Shown here: positions 1 through 6,948 of the stretch, piece after piece | Numbering within the stretch: the first letter of the stretch is position 1 | Layout of the letters: every line of letters begins with the position of its first letter | NCBI GenBank assembly: GCA_004553095.1 | Contig: SFMJ01000067.1 | Span: 1-8,438, forward strand | DNA from: Bacteroidales bacterium | GTDB taxonomy: Bacteria; Bacteroidota; Bacteroidia; Bacteroidales; Muribaculaceae | Direction of reading: 5' to 3' | DNA length: 8,438 nucleotides | The notes under the pieces: model-generated | The model's input: the letters and a program-made list of their open reading frames with translations, nothing else | Databases searched by the model: none | What the model was told of the DNA's origin: nothing | Translations under genes and position numbers: made by a program

Positions 1-10
1 AAAGACTATT

Positions 11-1993
11 ATGATGGAGAAGTTTGGTTTTTTGCGGGTGGCTGCTTGTTCACCTTTGGTACGTGTGGCTGATATCGACTTTAATGTGTCAGAGATCATC
101 AGTCAGGTGGAGGAGTGCGTGCGTCAGGATGTCGCCATCGTTCTCTTCCCGGAGTTGGCTATCACCGGTTATACATGCGCCGACCTGTTCGACCAGTCAT
201 TATTGATAGAAAAGGTGGTGCCGGCACTACGTCGTCTTGCCGGGGAGTTTCGCGAATCGAGAATCGCGATCGTGGTCGGAGCACCGATCAGCCACAACAA
301 CCGCCTCTATAACTGCGGCGTCGTGTTGCAGCAGGGTGAGATCAAGGGTATCGTGCCGAAGACACATATCCCCAACTATGGTGAGTTTTATGAGCGCCGC
401 TGGTTTAGCCCCGCCGATGATTCCCTCACCTCTACAGAGTTGTGCCTCACCCCCGCAGAGAGTGAGTCCGGCCTTAACGCCGGAAGCGAAGAGCAGTACA
501 ACGCTGTCGTTGACGTGCCGATGAGCCGTGACCTCCTCTTCGATATCGACGGGGTGAAGTTTGGCATCGAATTATGCGAGGATATGTGGGTGCCCAATCC
601 CCCGAGCGGGCGCCTCTGCATGTCGGGTGCCGACGTAATCCTCAACCTCTCAGCCACCAACGAACTAATCGGCAAACATAAATATCTGATAGAGTTGATT
701 CGCAACCAGTCGGCACGTTGCCGTTGCGGTTATGTCTACGCCTCGGCAGGTGCGGGAGAATCCTCGACCGACCTGGCATTTGCCGGCAACTGCATCATCG
801 CCGAGAATGGTTCACTACTCGCCGAGAGCAAGCGTTTCGTGATGAATAGAAAGATGGAGATTGCCGACCTCGACATTCAGGTATTGCGCCATGACCGCAC
901 CCACTTCAACACCTTCCGAAGCGAAGAAGAGTTGAAGCCAATCCGCACCATCCGGCTTGCCGGCAGGGGAGAATATAAGCATACCGGTATCATCGACTAT
1001 CGCCTCGTCAACCCCCATCCCTTCCTCGACAGCGACCCCGACAAACTGGCGGAGCGCTGTGACGAGATTTCCTCGATCCAGGCATGGGGCCTCGCCATAC
1101 GACTTCGCGCCATCGGATGCCGCCACGCCGTGGTGGGTATCTCAGGGGGGTTGGACTCCACTTTGGCGCTCCTTGTCACCGCCAAAGCCTTTGATATGTT
1201 GGGACTTAGCCATGAAGGTATCATCGGTGTGACAATGCCCGGATTTGGTACTACCGACCGCACACATAGCAATGCCTCGGCATTGATGCGCCATCTCGAG
1301 GTGACCGAATTGGAGATACCGATCGGCAAGGCTGTCGAACAGCACTTCAGCGACATCGGCCATGATGGCAAGGTACACGACGTGACCTACGAAAACAGCC
1401 AGGCACGCGAGCGCACCCAGATCTTGATGGACCTCGCCAACAAATATAACGGCATCGTGATCGGCACCGGCGACCTCTCCGAACTGGCATTGGGGTGGTG
1501 CACCTACAATGGCGACCAAATGTCGATGTATGGTGTCAACGCCTCCATCCCCAAGACCTTGGTGAAATACTTGGTAAGGGGATATGCCGTCAACGCCACC
1601 AACCCCGAATTGCAGCGAGTGCTTGAAGATATCATCAACACGCCGATCAGTCCCGAGTTACTTCCCCCTGACAGCAACGACAAGATACAGCAAAAAACCG
1701 AAGACCTGGTGGGTCCCTACGAACTCCACGACTTCTTCATCTACAACATCTTAAGATATGGCATGGAGCCGAAGAAAGTTCTTCTGTTGGCGAAGACCGC
1801 CTTCGAAGATATTTATGATGAAGAGACGATAACACACTGGTTGTCAACCTTCTACCGGAGATTCTTCAACCAGCAATTCAAGCGTTCCTGCATGCCCGAC
1901 GGCATCAAAGCAGGAAGCGTAACCCTCTCACCGCGAGGCGACTGGCGCATGCCGAGCGACGCTGCGTCAATCCTCTTCAGAGAGGAATTATGA
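11..1993 (+). CDS. nadE: Glutamine-dependent NAD+ synthetase (two-domain NadE)
   Basis: Catalyses the last step of NAD+ synthesis in the cytoplasm: ATP-dependent amidation of nicotinic acid adenine dinucleotide, with ammonia taken from glutamine. The 660-residue protein has the two-domain layout of the glutamine-dependent class (the M. tuberculosis enzyme is about 680 residues). Residues 1-300 form a nitrilase-type glutaminase domain with the expected Glu-Lys-Cys triad: E48 in FPELAITGY, K117 in VPKTHIPNYGEFYE, C189 in ELCEDMWVPNPP. Residues about 345-640 form the synthetase domain, with the pyrophosphatase loop SGGLDST at 378-384 and GTGDLSELALGW at 485-496. Residues about 134-172, between the Lys and Cys, look longer and more variable than usual. 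The start has two ATGs in tandem (11 or 14); only ten bases lie upstream, so its promoter is not visible. The TsaC-type gene follows after 21 bases, probably co-transcribed. Identity is secure. Confidence 0.97.
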   Translation: MMEKFGFLRVAACSPLVRVADIDFNVSEIISQVEECVRQDVAIVLFPELAITGYTCADLFDQSLLIEKVVPALRRLAGEFRESRIAIVVGAPISHNNRLYNCGVVLQQGEIKGIVPKTHIPNYGEFYERRWFSPADDSLTSTELCLTPAESESGLNAGSEEQYNAVVDVPMSRDLLFDIDGVKFGIELCEDMWVPNPPSGRLCMSGADVILNLSATNELIGKHKYLIELIRNQSARCRCGYVYASAGAGESSTDLAFAGNCIIAENGSLLAESKRFVMNRKMEIADLDIQVLRHDRTHFNTFRSEEELKPIRTIRLAGRGEYKHTGIIDYRLVNPHPFLDSDPDKLAERCDEISSIQAWGLAIRLRAIGCRHAVVGISGGLDSTLALLVTAKAFDMLGLSHEGIIGVTMPGFGTTDRTHSNASALMRHLEVTELEIPIGKAVEQHFSDIGHDGKVHDVTYENSQARERTQILMDLANKYNGIVIGTGDLSELALGWCTYNGDQMSMYGVNASIPKTLVKYLVRGYAVNATNPELQRVLEDIINTPISPELLPPDSNDKIQQKTEDLVGPYELHDFFIYNILRYGMEPKKVLLLAKTAFEDIYDEETITHWLSTFYRRFFNQQFKRSCMPDGIKAGSVTLSPRGDWRMPSDAASILFREEL

Positions 1994-2005
1994 ATTATGC
2001 ATTAA
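1985..2005. repeat. Short heptad direct repeat across the nadE stop codon
   Basis: Two perfect copies of GAATTAT (1985-1991, 1992-1998) are followed by a degenerate third copy, GCATTAA (1999-2005). The first copy holds the last nadE codons and the start of the TGA stop; the rest lies in the 21-base gap before the next gene. The unit is AT-rich, in contrast to the surrounding GC-rich coding sequence. From memory, similar AATTATG tracts occur between genes in other Bacteroidales; no function is claimed. Confidence 0.5.
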
Positions 2006-2014
2006 CGAAAAGCG

Positions 2015-2629
2015 ATGATGAGAAAAAGCGATAATATGGATGGGGGTGATTTGGGGGCAAATCATTATGATGCTGCCGACATGGCGGAGGCAGTGCGAGT
2101 GCTGAAAGAGGGGGGTATCCTGCTCTACCCCACCGACACGATCTGGGGAATCGGTTGCGATGCCACCAACAGAGAAGCCGTGGAACGAATCTACCGACTC
2201 AAACAGCGGAGCGATGCCAAGTCGATGCTCGTATTGGTGGGGTCGGAGGGTGAACTTCAGCGTACGGTAGAGGAGGTGCCCGAGGCGGCATGGATGCTTA
2301 TCGAAGCGGCGGTCAACCCGCTGACCATCATCTACGACCGCCCCGTAGGAGTGGCACCCAACCTCCTTGCTGAAGATGGAAGCCTCGGCATACGAATTAC
2401 TAACGAACTCTTCAGCCGGACCCTCTGTCAGCGGTTGAAACACCCCTTGGTGTCGACCTCCGCCAACATCTCGGGAGAGAAATCCCCCGCCACCTTTGCC
2501 GATATCGACCCCGCCATCATCGCCGGCGTCGACTATGTGGTGAAATATCGCCAAGAGGAGAATATGCCCCACAGATCGAGCAATATCATCAAACTCTCCG
2601 ACTCCGGCGTGGTGAAAATCATCCGATGA
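2015..2629 (+). CDS. tsaC: L-threonylcarbamoyladenylate synthase (TsaC/Sua5/YrdC family)
   Basis: Makes threonylcarbamoyl-AMP from threonine, bicarbonate and ATP, the precursor for t6A at position 37 of ANN-decoding tRNAs; cytoplasmic. The 204-residue protein is a single YrdC domain without the extra C-terminal domain of full Sua5, so it is TsaC-sized. Visible signatures: GGILLYPTDTIWGIGCDATN (33-52), the KxR nucleotide-binding motif K63-Q-R65 in RLKQRSDAKSM, STSANISG (147-154), and a C-terminal SSNIIKL (188-194) where many relatives have SST. The YciO branch of the same fold cannot be fully excluded. Start choice is uncertain: ATGs at 2015, 2018 and 2036 are all in frame, none has a good Shine-Dalgarno, and residues 1-20 are not recognisably conserved, so the protein may begin at 2036. 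It sits 21 bases after nadE, with no promoter visible between them. Confidence 0.92.
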   Translation: MMRKSDNMDGGDLGANHYDAADMAEAVRVLKEGGILLYPTDTIWGIGCDATNREAVERIYRLKQRSDAKSMLVLVGSEGELQRTVEEVPEAAWMLIEAAVNPLTIIYDRPVGVAPNLLAEDGSLGIRITNELFSRTLCQRLKHPLVSTSANISGEKSPATFADIDPAIIAGVDYVVKYRQEENMPHRSSNIIKLSDSGVVKIIR

Positions 2630-2641
2630 GCGTCGAAAAAC

Positions 2642-2673
2642 TTTGATTGATTCAAAAAAATTGCTTAATTTTG
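2642..2673 (+). promoter_or_regulatory. Bacteroidota-type promoter (-33/-7) before the sugar transferase gene
   Basis: TTTG at 2642-2645 and TAATTTTG at 2666-2673 (a full match to TAnnTTTG) are 20 bases apart. This matches the -33/-7 pattern of the Bacteroidota primary sigma factor. The expected transcription start is roughly 2678-2684, leaving a leader of about 20 bases before the ATG at 2701. It lies in the longest gene-free stretch of the window (2630-2700), which is AT-rich. It is the only site I found between genes that matches both elements. Confidence 0.75.
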
Positions 2674-2700
2674 TGTTTGCCTATCGGTAAAAGGTAGATC

Positions 2701-4128
2701 ATGAAAGGAAATAACTTTTCGACAGCAATCCAGCGTATCAAGTATGTCACGATAGATTTTATCATGACATCTATCGCTTTTATCCTCTTCGATATATTCC
2801 GTTATCGCGTCTTGGATGCTGTTGCTGTAAGTTATTCGAGCCTTACCACCTTCTTATTCAGCGACAAACTGATCATGGAGCAGGTACTGATCCCGGTCGG
2901 TATGCTCTTCATATATTGGCTGTCGGGCTACTACAACCGCCCGCTGATCAAGTCGCGACTCACCGAACTCTCCACCACCCTACTCTCGGCATGCTTGGGG
3001 ACAATCATCATCTTCCTTGCCATCCTGATCAACGACACCACCGGAGTAAAGATCAAAGACTACGAGATCATCATCGTGTTGTGGGGCTTGTTGGCATTCT
3101 TCACCTACTTAGGGCGAAGCATTCTGACTGCTCACACCAACTCGCTCTTCCGGAGTCGGAGCATCAAATATACCACACTGATCATCGGCAACTCCCCGAA
3201 AAGCCGGGAAGTTTATCGCAAGTTGCATGCCGCCTCATCGTTGGTGGCCTACGATGTTGCGGGTTTCATCCGCCTTGAGGGTGAAGAGCAGGTGGAAGAT
3301 GACATGCCGGTGTGGTATCGCAAAGATGTGGCGAAGGTATGTCGCGAACAAGAAGTCGACCAGATCATCTTGGCGCCCGAGCGACGTGTCGACATCGACA
3401 TCATGAACATCTTGGAAGAACTCTTTCCCCTCTCCCTGCCGGTGAAGATAGAGCCGGATACCCTCTCCTTCATCACCGGTAATATCGCCATCAACGACAT
3501 CCTCGGAATCCCCTTCATCGACCTGACCTCACCTCGCATCTCCGAATGTCAGAAGAATATCAAGCGTACCTTCGACGTTGCCTTCTCCATACTGATGTTG
3601 CTGATGCTGAGTCCCTTGTTGGCAGTCATCGCCATCATCGTAAAATGCACATCTCCCGGGCCGGTGATCTATCGGCAAGAGCGTATCGGCAAGGGTCACA
3701 AGCCCTTCATGATCTATAAATTCCGATCGATGTGTCGGAATGCCGAGGCCGATGGTCCGCAGCTCTCGAGCGACAACGACCCGCGCATCACCCCCATAGG
3801 GAGGTTCATGCGCAAATATCGCATCGACGAATTTCCACAATTCTGGAACGTCATCAAGGGGGATATGTCGATGGTGGGACCCCGCCCCGAACGAGAATAC
3901 TTCATCGAACGCATCATAAAGCGAGCCCCCTATTACGGGTTGATATTTCAGATACGTCCCGGAGTCACCAGTTGGGGGATGGTGAAATATGGCTATGCAT
4001 CGACAGTCGATGAGATGGTGGAGCGATCGAGATACGATCTCCTCTATCTCAACAACATGTCGATCTCTACGGATATCAAGATATTGTTACACACGATAAG
4101 AACTGTAATAAAAGGTGCCGGCGTATAG
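2701..4128 (+). CDS. Polyprenyl-phosphate sugar phosphotransferase (initiating sugar transferase, WbaP/WcaJ-like)
   Basis: An inner-membrane enzyme expected to move a sugar phosphate from a nucleotide sugar to undecaprenyl phosphate, the first step in building an O-antigen, capsule or exopolysaccharide repeat. The 475 residues show the long-form layout: four hydrophobic N-terminal segments (about 15-32, 62-78, 93-110, 121-140), a soluble Rossmann-like region (about 155-270), then the bacterial sugar transferase domain (about 285-470). The latter opens with a membrane helix (about 290-316) and carries SPGPVIYRQERIG (318-330), KFRSM (340-344), the catalytic Asp-Glu pair D376-E377 in RIDEFPQ, and VGPRPE (392-397). 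The sugar cannot be predicted. Its own promoter lies just upstream, and the first base after the predicted mRNA leader is ATG 2701 with a weak AAAGG-like tract. No glycosyltransferase, flippase, polymerase or chain-length gene is next to it, which is odd for this family. Confidence 0.93.
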   Translation: MKGNNFSTAIQRIKYVTIDFIMTSIAFILFDIFRYRVLDAVAVSYSSLTTFLFSDKLIMEQVLIPVGMLFIYWLSGYYNRPLIKSRLTELSTTLLSACLGTIIIFLAILINDTTGVKIKDYEIIIVLWGLLAFFTYLGRSILTAHTNSLFRSRSIKYTTLIIGNSPKSREVYRKLHAASSLVAYDVAGFIRLEGEEQVEDDMPVWYRKDVAKVCREQEVDQIILAPERRVDIDIMNILEELFPLSLPVKIEPDTLSFITGNIAINDILGIPFIDLTSPRISECQKNIKRTFDVAFSILMLLMLSPLLAVIAIIVKCTSPGPVIYRQERIGKGHKPFMIYKFRSMCRNAEADGPQLSSDNDPRITPIGRFMRKYRIDEFPQFWNVIKGDMSMVGPRPEREYFIERIIKRAPYYGLIFQIRPGVTSWGMVKYGYASTVDEMVERSRYDLLYLNNMSISTDIKILLHTIRTVIKGAGV

Positions 4129-4154
4129 AGCGCAGACACCTGTTTGCATTTTTT
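4114..4154 (+). terminator. Possible weak terminator hairpin at the end of the sugar transferase gene
   Basis: GGTGCCGGCG (4114-4123) can pair with CGCAGACACC (4131-4140): eight of ten pairs match, with two mismatches, around a 7-base loop that contains most of the stop codon. Six T residues follow at 4149-4154, eight bases after the stem. The mismatches and the gap before the T run make it a poor intrinsic terminator, so it may attenuate rather than stop transcription into the next gene, or may be chance. Confidence 0.35.
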
Positions 4155-4166
4155 AAATCAACATCA

Positions 4167-5966
4167 ATGGCATATAAAGAACGGCATAATTGGGCTACCG
4201 ACCTCTGGTTGCGCTTCGTGATCTGGCGAGAGCATCACATCAAAGAGAAGAACTTTGTGTTGATACTTGCGCTGATCGTGGGCATAATATGTGGCGTCGC
4301 CGCCCAGTTGCTGAAATTTTTGATCCACCTGATAGGGAGTTCATTGACCGCCGGTTTCAACGCCACGAGTGAGAACTGGCTCTACTTGGTCTATCCGGTG
4401 GTGGGTATCATACTGACGGTATTGTTTGTAAAATATGTGGTCAAGGAGAACATCTCACATGGAGTCACGAAGGTGCTCTATGCGATCTCGCGGCGCAAAT
4501 CCCGCTTGAAGATCAAGAACATGTATGCCTCACTGATAGCCTCATCAATAACCATCGGCACGGGTGGATCTGTCGGAGCCGAGGGACCGATCGTCTACAC
4601 CGGAGCGGCGATAGGTTCGAACTTCGGGCAGGCTTTCCGGATGTCGCCGAAGATCTTGATGATCTTGGTGGGGTGTGGTGCGGCAGCCGGTATCGCCGGC
4701 ATCTTCCGCGCCCCGATCGCCGGGATGCTGTTCACACTCGAGGTGCTGATGATCGACCTTACCGGCATGACAGTGATGCCCTTGCTACTCTCCTCGATAG
4801 CGGGTGCCACCGTGGCATACGTGATGGAGGGATATACCGCCGAGTTCTTCTTCACGCAGAGTGAGCCATATCTCACGAGCCGTATACCCTGGACCATCGC
4901 ACTGGGGGTGGTGTGTGGACTTATGTCCTACTACTTCACCAAGGTGATGTTCATGATGGAATCCTTCTTCAAGAAGATCAAACAGCAATGGCTCAAGATA
5001 TTGATCGGCGGCACCATCATAGCCTGCTTGGTGTTCCTCTTTCCTCCCCTCTATGGTGAGGGTTACTCTACGATAACGAGCCTTCTTGACGGGGATGTCG
5101 AGTCGGTGGTAAATGCCTCCCTCTTCTATGTCGACAGGGATAACATTTGGTTTCTCTTGCTCTTCATTTTCGCGATAACACTGACCAAGGCCTTCGCGAC
5201 CTCCGCCACCAATGGTGCCGGGGGTGTGGGAGGAACCTTTGCCCCCTCCCTCTTCGTCGGGGCATTGACCGGGTTCCTCTTTGCGTCGGTGATCAATCAG
5301 TTTGACTTAGGTGTCACCCTCTCCTTGAAGAACTTCACCCTGATGGGTATGGCGGGTGTAATGTCAGGAGTCATGCATGCGCCGCTGATGGCGATCTTCC
5401 TCACGGCGGAGATGACGGGTGGTTACGACCTCTTCCTGCCGCTGCTGATAGTGTCAGCACTCGCCTACTTCACCATACAATGCTTCACCCCCTATAGCAT
5501 CTACACGATGCGTCTCGCCAAGGCGGGCGACTTGGTGACCCACCAGAAGGATAAAGCCGTGCTGACCCTCCTTAAGATCGAGAGTGTGATTGAGACAGAC
5601 TTCAAAGTGGTGCACCCCGAGATGTCGCTCCGCGAGATGGTGGATGTGATCTCGGTGTCCAACCGCAACCTCTACCCGGTGACCGATGCCGAAGGAAACC
5701 TCAAAGGTGTAGTGCTCCTCGACGATATACGCAATATTATGTTCCGCACCGACCTCTATCGGAAGATGCACGTTTCGCGATTCATGGCGGCAGTGCCCGA
5801 CGTGATCGACGTCAAGATGCCGATGGATAAGGTGATGGAAATCTTCGATAAGACCAATGCCTGGAACTTGCCGGTGGTGAAAGATGGCAAGTATATCGGC
5901 TTCGTCTCCAAGTCGAAGATCTTTAACTCCTACCGGCGCGTGCTGCGTCACTTCACGGATGACTAA
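4167..5966 (+). CDS. ClC-family chloride channel/transporter with C-terminal CBS pair
   Basis: A membrane protein expected to conduct or exchange chloride (possibly another anion) across the inner membrane. Residues about 28-450 form the ClC membrane domain. The gating glutamate is present: E139 in GAEGP (137-141), aligning with E. coli E148. The third anion motif GGTFAP (355-360) and the central tyrosine (Y446 in IYTMRL, equivalent to Y445) are also present. The first motif, GSGIP in E. coli, reads SHGVT (97-101). After GAAAGIAGIFRAPIAG, E192 is the equivalent of E202 but the internal proton glutamate E203 is V193, as in animal ClC channels. Residues about 470-592 hold two CBS repeats, which in relatives bind adenine nucleotides and modulate gating. 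The 599-residue length fits. The start at 4167 lacks a Shine-Dalgarno. The family is certain; channel versus antiporter is not. Confidence 0.94.
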   Translation: MAYKERHNWATDLWLRFVIWREHHIKEKNFVLILALIVGIICGVAAQLLKFLIHLIGSSLTAGFNATSENWLYLVYPVVGIILTVLFVKYVVKENISHGVTKVLYAISRRKSRLKIKNMYASLIASSITIGTGGSVGAEGPIVYTGAAIGSNFGQAFRMSPKILMILVGCGAAAGIAGIFRAPIAGMLFTLEVLMIDLTGMTVMPLLLSSIAGATVAYVMEGYTAEFFFTQSEPYLTSRIPWTIALGVVCGLMSYYFTKVMFMMESFFKKIKQQWLKILIGGTIIACLVFLFPPLYGEGYSTITSLLDGDVESVVNASLFYVDRDNIWFLLLFIFAITLTKAFATSATNGAGGVGGTFAPSLFVGALTGFLFASVINQFDLGVTLSLKNFTLMGMAGVMSGVMHAPLMAIFLTAEMTGGYDLFLPLLIVSALAYFTIQCFTPYSIYTMRLAKAGDLVTHQKDKAVLTLLKIESVIETDFKVVHPEMSLREMVDVISVSNRNLYPVTDAEGNLKGVVLLDDIRNIMFRTDLYRKMHVSRFMAAVPDVIDVKMPMDKVMEIFDKTNAWNLPVVKDGKYIGFVSKSKIFNSYRRVLRHFTDD

Positions 5967-5975
5967 CAAAAACTT

Positions 5976-5982
5976 GGAAAAG
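5976..5982 (+). promoter_or_regulatory. Possible ribosome binding tract deciding the fmt start
   Basis: GGAAAAG directly precedes ATG 5983, with GGA four bases from the start codon. It is a short, closely spaced Shine-Dalgarno-like tract, and no comparable one precedes the in-frame ATG at 5959. With the conserved N-terminus it favours 5983 as the fmt start. Confidence 0.4.
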
Positions 5983-6948
5983 ATGAAAAAAGAAGACCTC
6001 AAGATAGTATTTTTCGGCACTCCCGAATTCGCTGTAGCAAGTTTGGAGAGGCTGGTAACGAAAGGATATAACGTAGCGGCGGTGGTAACGATGCCCGACA
6101 AGCCTGCGGGGCGCGGCCACAAGATGCTGAAGAGCGACGTCAAGCAGTATGCCGAATCGGCAGGACTGCCTGTGCTACAGCCTGAGAAATTGAAGAGTCC
6201 CGACTTTGTGGAGGCACTTCGCGCCATCGATGCCGACCTCTTCATCGTCATCGCCTTCCGAATGCTGCCGGAGGTGGTGTGGGGAATGCCCCGTCTCGGC
6301 ACATTCAACCTGCATGGGAGTCTCCTGCCGAAATATCGCGGTGCGGCGCCTATCAACCGTGCCATCATGAATGGAGAGACCGAAACAGGTATCACCACCT
6401 TCTTCCTCAAGCATGAGATCGACACCGGTGATATTATAGCACAGCGGTCGACGCCGATAGCCCCCGAAGATAATGTCGGCACGGTCTACGACCGACTCAT
6501 GATGATGGGTGCCGAGATGGTGGAAGAGACGGTAGAGTCTATCATCACCGGAACGCTTACCACTATGCCGCAACCGGAGGGTGAATTTATCGACGCTCCG
6601 AAGATCTTCAAAGAGGATTGCGCCATCGACTGGCGCCGTCAGGCAGTCGAGATCCACAACCAAGTCCGCGGACTCTCCCCCTATCCGGCAGCCTTCACCG
6701 GCATAATCGACAAGAGTGGCAAAGAGGCAACCGCCAAGATATTTCAGACAGCCCTCACCGACCTCTCCTCCGAAGGTAAAGAGCCGGGAGAGGTGCGCAT
6801 AGATGGCAAGAGAATGTATGTCGCTTGCAGCGATAAGATGCTCGAAATCACCGCCTTGCAACCGGCAGGCAAGAAGAGAATGGAAACCTCGGCATATCTC
6901 TTGGGCTATGCACCTGTCAAGATGACCTACAACACCCCCGAAGCATGA
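5983..6948 (+). CDS. fmt: Methionyl-tRNA formyltransferase
   Basis: Transfers a formyl group from 10-formyltetrahydrofolate to Met on the initiator tRNA, in the cytoplasm, for translation initiation. With the start at 5983 the product is 321 residues, near the usual 310-320. The N-terminal catalytic domain (1-205) shows IVFFGTPEFAV (8-18), the tRNA-contacting loop MPDKPAGRGHKM (37-48), and the active site N109, H111 and D147 in FNLHGSLLPKYRGAAPIN and HEIDTGD, matching N106, H108 and D144 of E. coli. Residues about 206-315 are the C-terminal OB-like domain, with RGLSPYPAAF at 229-238. The reading frame is open from 5884 inside clc, but homology begins at MKKEDLKIVFFG. ATG 5983 has a GGAAAAG tract just before it; the alternative ATG 5959 would overlap the clc stop by eight bases and add eight residues. 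The menD start overlaps its stop codon. Confidence 0.96.
   Translation: MKKEDLKIVFFGTPEFAVASLERLVTKGYNVAAVVTMPDKPAGRGHKMLKSDVKQYAESAGLPVLQPEKLKSPDFVEALRAIDADLFIVIAFRMLPEVVWGMPRLGTFNLHGSLLPKYRGAAPINRAIMNGETETGITTFFLKHEIDTGDIIAQRSTPIAPEDNVGTVYDRLMMMGAEMVEETVESIITGTLTTMPQPEGEFIDAPKIFKEDCAIDWRRQAVEIHNQVRGLSPYPAAFTGIIDKSGKEATAKIFQTALTDLSSEGKEPGEVRIDGKRMYVACSDKMLEITALQPAGKKRMETSAYLLGYAPVKMTYNTPEA

Noticed and set aside
1988..2572. A 194-codon minus-strand frame covering almost the whole TsaC-type gene
   Set aside because: It mirrors the real gene; the plus strand carries the full YrdC motif set, and the reverse product resembles no family I know.
2642..2656. Small inverted repeat TTTGA/TCAAA after the TsaC-type gene, considered as a terminator
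   Set aside because: The stem is only five mostly A-T pairs and has no T tract behind it; it overlaps the -33 element, so it is more likely just promoter sequence.
5884..5982. Extension of fmt upstream to the first in-frame ATG at 5884
   Set aside because: The extra residues come from reading the end of clc out of frame and match nothing in Fmt; the conserved N-terminus begins at 5983.
5454..6482. A 342-codon open frame on the minus strand opposite clc and fmt
   Set aside because: It spans two well-supported plus-strand genes and their junction, and its translation has no recognisable domain and is rich in His, Arg and Ser, as expected from the antisense of GC-biased codons.
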